Origin: Sulfurimonas sp.
Lineage (GTDB): Bacteria; Campylobacterota; Campylobacteria; Campylobacterales; Sulfurimonadaceae
Assembly (NCBI GenBank): GCA_028044295.1
Contig: JAOFSE010000002.1
Location: 62,001 to 126,000 of the forward strand
DNA: 64,000 nucleotides
Direction of reading: 5' to 3'
The position numbers were made by a program, and so were the translations under genes. The notes under the pieces were generated by a model. That model ran no database searches, was not told the DNA's origin, and was given only the letters and a program-made list of their open reading frames with translations. This document shows positions 1-9,835 of this stretch, piece after piece (positions within the stretch are counted from its first letter, which is position 1; the number at the start of each line of letters is the position of its first letter).

Positions 1-779
1 CTCAAATTGTTAAAAACACAGCTAGCACAATAGCAAGGTGGCAAAGTGTAGGCTTTAACCATGGAGTTATGAACACAGATAACATGTCTATAGATGGTAG
101 AACTATAGACTATGGGCCATTCGCATTTTTGGATGACTACCAGTCAAACTATGTTTGTAACCACACAGACCATGAAGGTAGATACAGTTTTAGAAATCAA
201 CCAGGAATAGCTAAATGGAATCTAGAGCAACTCGCTCGTGCACTCTCACCTATACTGAGCCTCGATAAAGCTACTAAGGTGATAGAGGAGTTTGTAAATT
301 ACTATGAAGATGAATATTTAGATATTATGTATGACAAGATGGGTCTTCATATACGTATAGACACAGATTTAGATCTTTTTGTAGAAATGCTTGAAGCTTT
401 AGAAGCTACTCCAACTGACTACACAAAGTTTTTTAGAATACTCTCTAAGTATGATGGTAATAGAACTGACATATTAGAGTTGGTAGTATTTAAAAAACCT
501 CTGCAAGAGTGGCTAGACAGTTATGATGAGAGATTAAAGCTAGAGACACAAAGTGTTGATGAAAGAAACAAAATGATGCTGGGAGTAAATCCTAAGTTTA
601 TATTGAAAAATCATCTTCTACAAGAGGCTATAGAAAAAGCGAACATAGGTGACTTTAGTATGATTGACGATATGTTAAAAGTCGTACTAACACCTTTTGA
701 TGAACATCATAAGTTTAACTACCTAACAGCCTCAGCACCAGATAATGCTAAAAACATAAAACTCTCCTGTTCTTCTTAA
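1..779 (+). CDS. selO: Protein adenylyltransferase SelO/YdiU family, C-terminal part (5' end outside window)
   Basis: Frame is open from base 3 (QIVKNTASTIARWQSVGFNHGVMNTDNMSIDGRTIDYGPFAF...), typical SelO motif; ends ...LSCSS. Confidence 0.9.
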   Translation, partial: QIVKNTASTIARWQSVGFNHGVMNTDNMSIDGRTIDYGPFAFLDDYQSNYVCNHTDHEGRYSFRNQPGIAKWNLEQLARALSPILSLDKATKVIEEFVNYYEDEYLDIMYDKMGLHIRIDTDLDLFVEMLEALEATPTDYTKFFRILSKYDGNRTDILELVVFKKPLQEWLDSYDERLKLETQSVDERNKMMLGVNPKFILKNHLLQEAIEKANIGDFSMIDDMLKVVLTPFDEHHKFNYLTASAPDNAKNIKLSCSS

Positions 780-807
780 AGCAAATGGTATGTCCTTTGC
801 TTTAAGA
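774..807 (+). terminator. Stem-loop overlapping the 3' end of selO
   Basis: tcttaaagcaaa (774-785) / tttgctttaaga (796-807), perfect 12-bp inverted repeat starting inside the last codons. Confidence 0.6.
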
Positions 808-827
808 GACCTATAAAAAGGTTTTGA

Positions 828-1631
828 ATGATAAAGAAGATTCTCGTATTAATATTAGCTTGTAGTATCTCTCTATTTGGCGATATAAATAAGAATAAAC
901 TAGATCAGCTCAAAATTGGAGCATTGATTGTAAAAGATTTAAATACAAAAAGTATTTTGTACTCGAAATATGCTCAAAAAAGAGTTCGTCCAGCGAGCTT
1001 AACAAAAATCATGACAACCATCCTAGCCATACAACGTGCTGATATGAACCAGCATGTAACAATAACAAGAGCCATGTTACAAGTGAAACCTACAATCGCT
1101 GGTTATCAAGTAGGCGATTCTGTTTTGATGGCTGATTTAGTTAGAGCAGCCATAATTAAATCAGATAATGATGCTGCAAAAGCGATTGCTATTTCCGTTG
1201 GTGCAGGGAATGAAAAAAGATTTATCGCAATGATGAATGATAAAGCTAAACAACTAGGAATGAATAATACTCATTTTATGAATCCATGTGGATTTGACGC
1301 AAGCAAGCATTACTCTTCTCCCGGTGACTTACTGATACTCGCCGAATATGCAATTAGAAGTCCCATGTTCAATAGATTTAGTAAGAGAAGCTCTTATGAA
1401 TATAGAGTACTGAGAAATGGTAAGTTTAAAATGTTTAAAGCGCATACACATAATCGTCTTCTCAATAAATACCAGTATGCAGTTGGTGTAAAAACTGGTT
1501 ATACATCAAAAGCAGGACCGTGTTTAATCGCTCGTGCTAAAAAAGATGGTCAAGATTGTTTGATTGTTATGATGAACTCTCGAGAAAATCGATGGAAAAC
1601 TGCGAAAGAGATTTTTCAGCAGATAATATAA
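828..1631 (+). CDS. D-alanyl-D-alanine carboxypeptidase, S11 family (PBP5/6-like)
   Basis: Signal peptide; SLTK, SDN and KTG motifs. Confidence 0.88.
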   Translation: MIKKILVLILACSISLFGDINKNKLDQLKIGALIVKDLNTKSILYSKYAQKRVRPASLTKIMTTILAIQRADMNQHVTITRAMLQVKPTIAGYQVGDSVLMADLVRAAIIKSDNDAAKAIAISVGAGNEKRFIAMMNDKAKQLGMNNTHFMNPCGFDASKHYSSPGDLLILAEYAIRSPMFNRFSKRSSYEYRVLRNGKFKMFKAHTHNRLLNKYQYAVGVKTGYTSKAGPCLIARAKKDGQDCLIVMMNSRENRWKTAKEIFQQII

Positions 1632-1633
1632 AA

Positions 1634-2272
1634 CTAATTTTTTAAGAAACAACCAACTCCATAAGGCTTTTTAGAATAAAACTTTTTTCCATGTGCTACT
1701 ATGAGAGCGTGGTACTCTTGATATACTTTTAGCAACTCTTTTTTATCTTTTATCTCTTGTGTCAGGGAATCCTGCATCAGCTTTTTCATCTCTTTATATT
1801 TTACTTTTGCATCTACTAGTCCTAGCTCTATGAGAAGTCTCTTTGTGTAAGCATCTATTTTAAACTCACATTGCTCATAACCATACAGAAGTATAGAGTC
1901 TGCTGTTTCTTCACCAATACCTTTTACATGTAGAAGGTCATCTCTACTTGGAGTTCTTCCATCTAGTGCTTTATAGAACTTGATAAAGGCTAAAATATAC
2001 TCAGCTTTTTGATTGTAGTAGCCAGATGGTTTTATGAGAGTTTTGAACTTGTCTATGTTCATGTTTAAAATTACATCTGGGTCTATGGCATTTTCTACAT
2101 GTAGGTTTTGTAAAGATGTTTCAACTGAGGTGAAAGTTGTGTTTTGAGTAAGGATTGAACCAAGTGCTACTTCAAATGTTTTATCTTTTATATTCTCATC
2201 AAAAGTAGGCCACCATCCCTGTGCTCCGTAATGTTTATATAGAGTTTGATAGATGGTGTAGATTTGATTCAT
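1634..2272 (-). CDS. Endonuclease III-like HhH-GPD DNA glycosylase (MagIII-like)
   Basis: LTQNT...LLHVKGIGEETADSILLYGYE...FKIDAYTKRL; HhH-GPD motif with catalytic Asp, no C-terminal 4Fe-4S Cys cluster. Confidence 0.8.
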   Translation of the reverse strand: MNQIYTIYQTLYKHYGAQGWWPTFDENIKDKTFEVALGSILTQNTTFTSVETSLQNLHVENAIDPDVILNMNIDKFKTLIKPSGYYNQKAEYILAFIKFYKALDGRTPSRDDLLHVKGIGEETADSILLYGYEQCEFKIDAYTKRLLIELGLVDAKVKYKEMKKLMQDSLTQEIKDKKELLKVYQEYHALIVAHGKKFYSKKPYGVGCFLKN

Positions 2273-3177
2273 AGGTAGGTTAAAACTTTCACACCTAAAA
2301 ATATTGCTCCTAAAAATACTACAGAAGATATAAACACAAGAGCAGCAACTACTTTAGGAGAACAATCATAAAGCGAAGCAAAATTTACATTCGCAACGGC
2401 TAGTGGCATCATAAGCTCTATAAATATAATCCCTTTTATCATTGGGTCAAGGTCGATGTTGTAAAGAACTAAAAATGTTACAAGAGGTAAAACTATGAAC
2501 TTCACTGACATCACCCAAAGTATGAGTGACTTGCTTAACTCTTTGATTTTTGTACCGTACATGTAGATACCAAACAAAAAGAGTTGCATAGTCATAGAAG
2601 CGTAAGCACCCATCATAAGTGTCTGCATAATAGCCTCCTTTGGTCGGTACTCTATAATACTCAAAGATATTGCTATAAGAGCTGCCCAAAGCATAGGAAG
2701 TTTGAAAACATTTTTAAAAGACTCTTTAGCGTTAAAAGTTCCACGAGAGTAGTAAAAAACTCCAACTGTATAAACTATGAAAATATTTACAAGGTTTATG
2801 ACAGTAGTGTAGGGGATGGACTCTTCACCAAAGATAGCGATACCAAGGGGAATCCCTAAGTTGCCGGTGTTTCCTATAAGTGCAGCCACTGTTGCAATGG
2901 AGCGTTCTTTTTGAGACTTGAAAAGTTTTGTAGCTATAAGTGCTGAGATGATTAGTATGAACACGACTATGACTAAGTAGATAGATGGTGCATAGAGTAG
3001 TGTTACATCTATAGGGCGAATCAAAAGACCCCAAAATGTTAAAAAAACTTGTAAGAAGTAGACATTTATAAGTGTGATGGTTTTATCGTCTATCTTCTCT
3101 TTGAAGCTTCTTTTTGCAAGATAACCCATCAAGATAAAAACATAGACACCTAAAATCGAATATATTATTGAACTCAT
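2269..3177 (-). CDS. AEC (auxin efflux carrier) family transporter
   Basis: Ten-TM-like hydrophobic protein with AEC-type GNTGNLGIPLG; start reassigned to Met10 of the track ORF because of an adjacent -10 box. Confidence 0.75.
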   Translation of the reverse strand: MSSIIYSILGVYVFILMGYLAKRSFKEKIDDKTITLINVYFLQVFLTFWGLLIRPIDVTLLYAPSIYLVIVVFILIISALIATKLFKSQKERSIATVAALIGNTGNLGIPLGIAIFGEESIPYTTVINLVNIFIVYTVGVFYYSRGTFNAKESFKNVFKLPMLWAALIAISLSIIEYRPKEAIMQTLMMGAYASMTMQLFLFGIYMYGTKIKELSKSLILWVMSVKFIVLPLVTFLVLYNIDLDPMIKGIIFIELMMPLAVANVNFASLYDCSPKVVAALVFISSVVFLGAIFLGVKVLTYL

Positions 3178-3202
3178 AGGAGTATTATAATATAATTTCA
3201 TC

Positions 3203-3523
3203 ATGCAAACATTAGAAGATATTAAAAAAATTATAGATGAAGAGTTAGCTGTAATGGTTTACTTTTCAGCACCTACATGTAACGTGTGTCATGCACTAAA
3301 ACCAAAGCTGACAAAAGCTATAGATGATAACTTTGAAGAGTTTAAAACTGTGAGTGTAGATATATCAGTTCAAGAAGACATAGCACCACACTTTAACATC
3401 TTTACTATTCCAACAATACTGATTTTTTTAGATGGTAAAGAGTTTTTGAGAAAGTCTCGTAATATGAGTGTGGATGAGGTTATAAGAGAGATAAAACGCC
3501 CTTATGACATTATGACCTCGTAA
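3203..3523 (+). CDS. Thioredoxin family protein
   Basis: SAPTCNVCHALKPKL (CxxC) and IPTILIFLDGKE thioredoxin fold motifs. Confidence 0.85.
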   Translation: MQTLEDIKKIIDEELAVMVYFSAPTCNVCHALKPKLTKAIDDNFEEFKTVSVDISVQEDIAPHFNIFTIPTILIFLDGKEFLRKSRNMSVDEVIREIKRPYDIMTS

Positions 3524-3525
3524 AC

Positions 3526-4275
3526 TTATTGCATAAAAGCAATAAGTGAAGCAGTAACTGCTACATTGAGAGACTCTACATCTCTTTTCATAGGGATGGC
3601 TATAGAGTCGTTACATAAAAAGTCTACATCTACAGAAACTCCATCACTCTCATTCCCTAGAACATATACAGACTTGTCTGTCTCTTTTACATCATATATA
3701 CTATTTATTGCCTTGGAAGAAAGAGAGTAGATTTTTGTATCTTTAAGTTGTGGTAGTACATCTTCAAGAGCATTACAATAATAAATTGGGATTTTAAAAA
3801 GTGTTCCAGCACTCGCTTTTACAACAAGTGGTGAGATTTTAGCAGATGACTTTTTGGGAAGTATGATTCCATCTACATTACCAGCTGCACATGAGCGAAC
3901 AATCATTCCAAGGTTTTGAGGGTTTTGTATACCATCAAGTGCAATGAGTCTGAACTTATCCATATCTTTTATTTCGTTAGCATCTTGGTAGCTTTGTGAA
4001 ATAATGTCTATGGCAACACCTTGGTCTTGTTTAGCATTTTTACTTATACGACTAAGTGCTTTTTTGTCGTGGTAAAATATTTCTAGATCTCTTTTTTTTG
4101 CAAGCGACTTGATAGTTCTTATAACTTCATCATCTTGGTTTGAATCTGCCATGTGAAGTTTGTATACAGTAACATTTTCATCTTGAAGTGCTTCTATTAC
4201 AACATTTCTTCCATAAAGAGTGATAACTTTTTCAAAGAATTTTTTTCTCATTAAGTACTCTTTTGAATCTTCCAT
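3526..4275 (-). CDS. rlmB: TrmH/SpoU family 2'-O-ribose RNA methyltransferase (RlmB-like)
   Basis: SpoU substrate-binding N-terminus (YGRNVVIEALQ) and motifs NLGMIVRSCAAGNVDG, LGNESDGV, IPMKRDVESLNVAVTASL. Confidence 0.8.
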   Translation of the reverse strand: MEDSKEYLMRKKFFEKVITLYGRNVVIEALQDENVTVYKLHMADSNQDDEVIRTIKSLAKKRDLEIFYHDKKALSRISKNAKQDQGVAIDIISQSYQDANEIKDMDKFRLIALDGIQNPQNLGMIVRSCAAGNVDGIILPKKSSAKISPLVVKASAGTLFKIPIYYCNALEDVLPQLKDTKIYSLSSKAINSIYDVKETDKSVYVLGNESDGVSVDVDFLCNDSIAIPMKRDVESLNVAVTASLIAFMQ

Positions 4276-4284
4276 TGTATTCCT

Positions 4285-5016
4285 TTAGTTTGATTGTATA
4301 TTATATACAATTTCAGTTTTATTTTTAGTAGTGTTAATCTCATGAATACTTAGACCTTCTATTTCAAGCGTCATAAATTTGTCTGTAGAATTGATGTTCT
4401 TCTCAGATACTGCTTTTAGTACTAAACCTCTGTAGGCTTTTGCCCAGTGGCTTACAGTCTTGCCGCCTTTTAAAAATTTTAGTGTTGTATATGGTTTTGT
4501 CACCTTGTAAAATTTGTCATAGTATCCAGCACGAAGGTCGAGAATGTCAGCATCACCTATGAGAAGGTCAAGTTGATAAGTGAACCTATCTTTGTAGAAC
4601 TTATCTGGAACTATATCGCCTATACAATTTCCTTGCTTTACTTTGTAGTTAGCTATAGTGTCTCCACCAAGTATAGGTCCATAGAGGTTTGAGAAGATTA
4701 TAGTATTGTTTTTTACATATTCTTGTGCTTTTGCGGTTAGGGAATTGAACTTTAGGTATTCGTACGCTACTCCATCGTATCTCTCTATAGCGGACATTAG
4801 AGGTGAGTTAAATATGTCACATACATAAGGCTCACAGTCTGAATACTTTTTAAACCCAAACAAACTTTTAATTTTCTCTTCATCTTTAGTTTTAACTATG
4901 TCGTTGTAAGCATTTAAAATACTTTCTCTAGCGGAATTTGAACCTAGTAACTCTTTAGCACTCTCGCATCCACCAGTTTTTTTACCCTCTGCAGGAGAAA
5001 ATAAGACTTTTAACAT
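4285..5016 (-). CDS. YaaA/UPF0246 family (peroxide stress) protein
   Basis: MLKVLFSPAEGKK..., LYGPILGGDTIANYK, DLRAGYYDKFY. Confidence 0.75.
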   Translation of the reverse strand: MLKVLFSPAEGKKTGGCESAKELLGSNSARESILNAYNDIVKTKDEEKIKSLFGFKKYSDCEPYVCDIFNSPLMSAIERYDGVAYEYLKFNSLTAKAQEYVKNNTIIFSNLYGPILGGDTIANYKVKQGNCIGDIVPDKFYKDRFTYQLDLLIGDADILDLRAGYYDKFYKVTKPYTTLKFLKGGKTVSHWAKAYRGLVLKAVSEKNINSTDKFMTLEIEGLSIHEINTTKNKTEIVYNIQSN

Positions 5017-5094
5017 TTCATAGAAACCTTTTCAACAAAAAATAATTTTATATAATTACATTAATATAAATGATATAATAAACAAAATTATACC

Positions 5095-5805
5095 TTGGGG
5101 ATTGTTATGAAACTCTTTTTACTACCTTTTTTGATGTCTTTGTACACACTTTTAAATGCTTCTGCTGTTATAGGCTTCGTTGAGAAAGTTGATGGAAGTG
5201 TTAAAGTCAAACATGAGGGGTCTTTTAAAAAGACTAAGGTTAAAAATGGACTAGACCTCAGAAATGGTGACTTGGTAACGACATCTAAAGACTCTAATGC
5301 AGTTTTAAAACTTGTTGATGGCTCTGTGCTAGCGCTAGCTGAGAGTTCAGCAATCCATTTTACTGAAGGCAGTAATGCCCAACAGACTGAAGGTAAAGTC
5401 TACTATAAAATAACTACGAGAGATGCAAAAAACTCACTAAAGATAAAAACACCATTTGCAATCATAGGTATCAAGGGTACTACATTTGTGATAAATGCAG
5501 GAGAGGATTCGTCTTTAAAACTTCAAGAGGGTTTAGTAGGAGTTAGTAGTCTAAAAGAAGAGTTTAAACTTTACAGAAAAGAAGTACTTCAAGAGTTCAA
5601 TAACTATGTAGATGGTGAAAATGCAGAGTTTGAGAAGTTTAAAAATCCTGATAAAAAACCTGAACCCGTAGTAACAAAAGAGTTTGACCTTGAAGCAATG
5701 CATACTATATCTTTCTCTGACAATGAAGTTCGAGAGAGAGTGCTGAGTAAGGATGATGAAAAAGAGTTTAACTACTTTGAGAAACTTATAAAACCAGCTA
5801 ACTAA
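5095..5805 (+). CDS. FecR-domain exported protein
   Basis: Signal peptide; G...VKVKHEGSFKKTKVKNGLDLRNGDLVTTSKDSNAVLKLVDGSVLALAESS...IIGIKGTTFVI FecR-type pattern. Confidence 0.82.
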   Translation: MGIVMKLFLLPFLMSLYTLLNASAVIGFVEKVDGSVKVKHEGSFKKTKVKNGLDLRNGDLVTTSKDSNAVLKLVDGSVLALAESSAIHFTEGSNAQQTEGKVYYKITTRDAKNSLKIKTPFAIIGIKGTTFVINAGEDSSLKLQEGLVGVSSLKEEFKLYRKEVLQEFNNYVDGENAEFEKFKNPDKKPEPVVTKEFDLEAMHTISFSDNEVRERVLSKDDEKEFNYFEKLIKPAN

Positions 5806-7850
5806 TGAAAGAAAGAATCCTCTATGTAGCTACAGTATTCTTCATACTGATAGTTACTACATTTTTATATCTATATAAAGTAGATCCATTTGAAAAATTT
5901 TCACTTGCTTTTAACGATATAAACTTTGAACTCCAAAGTAAAACTCCCAGTAAAGATGTTGTGTTCGTTGCAGTGGATGAGCCGAGTGTAAATGTATATG
6001 GAAGATGGCCTTGGGACAGAAGTGTTATAGCAAAGGGAATAGAAAAACTAGAAGAAGCAGATGTCCTTCTTCTAGATATGATTTTCTCTGAGACAAGTTC
6101 AAAAGGTGATGACAAAAAACTATCAAATGCTATAGCTAGTGTAAACAATAGTGTATGTGGTTTTTTCCTTAGACATAATACTACTCAGTATATAGGGGAT
6201 AAAGAATTAGAGATACTAAGTGATTCATCACTAGATTTACTTCAGTCACAAATTTCTGAACATAGTAAACCTAATTTTGTACATGCCCCTTATGCTGAGA
6301 TGAATATAATCCCTATTCTCGAGTCATGTACTCTCAGTGGAAGTTTTTCAACTCTAAGTTCTAGTGATCATCTTATGCGTTCTTACCCTATATCTATCTA
6401 TTATAAAAATCTTCTCTATCCATCCTTGGCTATACAAGGATTAAGACTAAAGCTTAATAAAGATATTGAAAGGATTGATGACCTACATGTAAGTATAGGT
6501 GAAAATATAATTGGAGTGGATGCAAAAGGTTTTATCAGATTAAATTATTATAAAAAAGAACAGTATGAGGTTATATCTTTTTTAGATGTTGCACAAGGAA
6601 CTGTGAAACCTGAATACTTTAAAGGCAAGATTGTTATCTTTGGTATAACGGACGTAGGTTCAAGTGATGTAGTAAGTACACCTCTTGGCGCTATGTCTGG
6701 ACCTCTACTACATTACACATTTATTTCAAATCTTTTTCAAGGTCACCTTATAAAAGAGCCTAAAAATATTACTATGATATTTATAGCTCTTATGGTTTTA
6801 ATGCCTCTAATGGTGGTTCTGATTTTTAAGAGAGTATTTTATAGAGTAACTCTTAGTCTTACATCTTACATTGTAGTCTTTGCTTATATCAAGTATCTAT
6901 TTGTATATCAGATGATATACATAGATACCTTTTATCCACTTCTTGGACTTTTGATAAGTATGGTCAGTGTTGAGGTTCTTGCATTTAGTATCCAAGAAAA
7001 CAGTACAAAGTTTTTGCGCAATGCCTTTTCATCTTATCTTTCATCTGATCTACTCAATAAGCTGGTAGAAAATCCTAAGGCACTAGAACTTGGGGGTGAG
7101 TCTAAAGAGTTAAGCATACTATTTAGTGATATCAGGGGTTTTACAAATATATCTGAATCTATGAGCCCATCAGACTTAATCAAGCTTTTAAATAGATACT
7201 TTACACCTATGACTAAGTCAGTTATGGATAATAGTGGCATGCTTGATAAATATATCGGGGATGCTGTTATGGCATTTTTCAATGCTCCTGTTAATGTTAA
7301 AGAGCATGCGGATGCTTCATGTAGGTCAGCTTTAGATATGATAGAAAAACTAAAAAATTTAAATATAGAACTAGAGTCTGAAAATATTGTACCTATACAT
7401 ATAGGAATTGGAATTAACACAGCTGATGTTGTCGTTGGAAATATGGGTTCTGATGAGAGGTTTAATTATACAGTTATTGGTGATGGCGTTAATCTGGCTT
7501 CTAGAATAGAAGGTTTAACAAAAAACTATGGTGTAGAGATATTGATTACTGAGTTTACAGCAAAGAAACTAAACAACACATTTATATATAGGGAAATAGA
7601 ACCTGTGCAAGTAAAAGGAAAAGATGAAGCAGTACTGATTTATGAACTGATGCCTATAAACGAAAAATCAAAAGAAATAAAAATTGCTTATGATAATGCA
7701 ATGAATAGTTATAAAAGTGGTGATTTTGTTGAAGCTGAAATACTTTTTGAAAAGCTGATAGAGGATTATGATGATAATCCATCAAAGTATTTTTTACTAC
7801 ATGTACAAGATAAACACCCTTGGGGTGTTAATAAAATGACAACTAAATAG
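5805..7850 (+). CDS. CHASE2 sensor - class III adenylate/guanylate cyclase
   Basis: N-terminal TM + CHASE2 (DVVFVAVDEPSVNVYGRWPWDRSVIAKGIEKL), three C-terminal TMs, then SILFSDIRGFT...LDKYIGDAVMAFF...FNYTVIGDGVNLASRIEG. Confidence 0.9.
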   Translation: MKERILYVATVFFILIVTTFLYLYKVDPFEKFSLAFNDINFELQSKTPSKDVVFVAVDEPSVNVYGRWPWDRSVIAKGIEKLEEADVLLLDMIFSETSSKGDDKKLSNAIASVNNSVCGFFLRHNTTQYIGDKELEILSDSSLDLLQSQISEHSKPNFVHAPYAEMNIIPILESCTLSGSFSTLSSSDHLMRSYPISIYYKNLLYPSLAIQGLRLKLNKDIERIDDLHVSIGENIIGVDAKGFIRLNYYKKEQYEVISFLDVAQGTVKPEYFKGKIVIFGITDVGSSDVVSTPLGAMSGPLLHYTFISNLFQGHLIKEPKNITMIFIALMVLMPLMVVLIFKRVFYRVTLSLTSYIVVFAYIKYLFVYQMIYIDTFYPLLGLLISMVSVEVLAFSIQENSTKFLRNAFSSYLSSDLLNKLVENPKALELGGESKELSILFSDIRGFTNISESMSPSDLIKLLNRYFTPMTKSVMDNSGMLDKYIGDAVMAFFNAPVNVKEHADASCRSALDMIEKLKNLNIELESENIVPIHIGIGINTADVVVGNMGSDERFNYTVIGDGVNLASRIEGLTKNYGVEILITEFTAKKLNNTFIYREIEPVQVKGKDEAVLIYELMPINEKSKEIKIAYDNAMNSYKSGDFVEAEILFEKLIEDYDDNPSKYFLLHVQDKHPWGVNKMTTK

Positions 7851-7867
7851 ACTGTAAGGAACATGAT

Positions 7868-9796
7868 ATGAAAATAAGTAGAGATTTAGACGCTACAGAA
7901 TTATTAGAATTAATATTTATTTATTTAACTGAAGTTTCATCTTTAAAAGAGCACGATGATATTATGATAGTCTTAGCAGACATGGGTAGAGCTCTAACTA
8001 GTGCTGATAGGTGTAGTGTTTGGATAGCTAATCATGAAACAAAAACAATCTGGACTAAAGTTGCTCATGGAATGGATGCTATAGAATTACCAATGGATGT
8101 AGGAATAGTTGGAAATTCAATTACCTCTGGTGATAAAATCATTATTGATGATGTATATGAGGATGATAGGTTCAATCCTGCTGTTGATAAAAAAACAGGT
8201 TATAGAACTAAGAGTATGATGGTTATCCCTATGTTCGACCAAAACAATAATATAACCGGTGCATTTCAAGTTATAAATAATATTACTGAAAGAGGAGTAT
8301 TTGATAAGAGGGATATGCAGCGTTTAATGCTTGCTAGTACCTATGCAGCTGAGAGTATTATTGCTGCTATGCTTTCTCAAGAGATCGAAGATACGCAAAA
8401 AGAAGTTGTATTTACAATGGGTGCTATAGCTGAGAGTCGATCAAAAGAGACTGGTAATCACGTAAAGAGAGTTGCTGAATACTCTAAAATATTAGCACTA
8501 GCTTATGGTTTGGATGAAGCAGAAGCAGAGTTACTGAAGCAAGCAAGTCCTATGCATGATATTGGTAAGGTGGCTATTGCTGATTCTATATTAAATAAAC
8601 CAGGGAAGTTTACAGATAGTGAATTTGAAATTATGAAGACCCATGCAGAGCTAGGTTATGCAATGATAAAGCATTCAGATAGACCACTACTTCAAGCTGC
8701 ATCTATAGTATCTTATGAACATCACGAAAAATGGAATGGAAAAGGTTATCCACAAGGAACAAGTGGAGAGGATATACATATATATGGGAGAATAACAGCT
8801 ATAGCAGATGTGTTTGATGCACTAGGGTCTGATAGATGTTATAAGAAAGCCTGGAGCGATGAAAAAATATTTAAATTGTTTAAAGAAGAAAGAGGAGAAC
8901 ATTTTGACCCTAACCTAATAGATATGTTCTTTGATAACCTTGATGCAATACTACATGTAAGAGAAAGTTTTAAAGATGTATATATAGAAGAAGAGGAAGT
9001 AGTCGAAAAATTACCTCCATTGCAGACTCTAAAAGTTCTTGGTGCCTATGGAACAAAATCAAAAGACCATGGTACAACTTCATTTGAATTAAATAGATCA
9101 AATGTAATAGACGCTGGGAACTTGCTTAAGCCTTTAGAAGAACACTCAGTAGATATAGAAAATATATGGCTTACACATTCTCATTTAGATCATATAAGTG
9201 ATATTGCATATATATTAGATAATTACTTTGCTTTAAGAAAGAAAACTCTTAATATTAGAGGATTACCTCCAACCATAAAAGCACTCAAGAAACATTTTTT
9301 TAATGATTTGATTTGGCCTGATTTTTCACAAATCAACTTACTAGGCTCATCAGAAAAAGTAGTAAATTATATAGAGATAGAACTTGATAAAGAATATAGT
9401 CTTGGTAACGATGAGAGTATAAAACCTTTTAAAACGGATCACACAGTTCCTAGCTGTGGGTATATATATCAAAAAGACAATTCTTCAATCATAATTACAG
9501 CAGATACATATTCTTTAGAAAATATGATAGATATAGTAGATAAAGATATTAACATCAAGTCAATGATTATAGAGTGTTCGTTTCCATCAAAGATGAAAGA
9601 TCTAGCTAGAGATTCTAAGCATTTAACTCCAAAACTACTTTTTGAAGCATTGAAAAAATTAAAAAGAGATGATATTACTTTATATATAAATCACATAAAA
9701 CCAACATATTTAGAAACAGTAATGTCAGAAATCGAAGAGTTTAAGGGTAAATGGGAACCAATTATATTAAAAGATTCAGATATAGTGGAATTTTAG
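7868..9796 (+). CDS. GAF - HD-GYP - metallo-beta-lactamase/class II cyclic-nucleotide phosphodiesterase fusion
   Basis: GAF-like N-terminus; HDIGKVAI and HHEKWNGKGYP (HD-GYP); C-terminal THSHLDHISDIAYIL (HxHxDH, class II PDE/MBL). Confidence 0.85.
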   Translation: MKISRDLDATELLELIFIYLTEVSSLKEHDDIMIVLADMGRALTSADRCSVWIANHETKTIWTKVAHGMDAIELPMDVGIVGNSITSGDKIIIDDVYEDDRFNPAVDKKTGYRTKSMMVIPMFDQNNNITGAFQVINNITERGVFDKRDMQRLMLASTYAAESIIAAMLSQEIEDTQKEVVFTMGAIAESRSKETGNHVKRVAEYSKILALAYGLDEAEAELLKQASPMHDIGKVAIADSILNKPGKFTDSEFEIMKTHAELGYAMIKHSDRPLLQAASIVSYEHHEKWNGKGYPQGTSGEDIHIYGRITAIADVFDALGSDRCYKKAWSDEKIFKLFKEERGEHFDPNLIDMFFDNLDAILHVRESFKDVYIEEEEVVEKLPPLQTLKVLGAYGTKSKDHGTTSFELNRSNVIDAGNLLKPLEEHSVDIENIWLTHSHLDHISDIAYILDNYFALRKKTLNIRGLPPTIKALKKHFFNDLIWPDFSQINLLGSSEKVVNYIEIELDKEYSLGNDESIKPFKTDHTVPSCGYIYQKDNSSIIITADTYSLENMIDIVDKDINIKSMIIECSFPSKMKDLARDSKHLTPKLLFEALKKLKRDDITLYINHIKPTYLETVMSEIEEFKGKWEPIILKDSDIVEF

Positions 9797-9806
9797 TGAA
9801 AAACTC

Positions 9807-9835
9807 TTGACATTGAAAACAGATTTGTCTATAAT
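9807..9835 (+). promoter_or_regulatory. Consensus sigma70 promoter of the tRNA cluster
   Basis: ttgaca (9807-9812), 17-nt spacer, tataat (9830-9835), directly upstream of tRNA-Thr. Confidence 0.8.

Noticed and set aside
2447-3034. Track ORFs 2447-2689 (-), 2584-2859 (+), 2825-3034 (-)
   Set aside because: Alternate frames inside the AEC transporter gene with low-quality translations.
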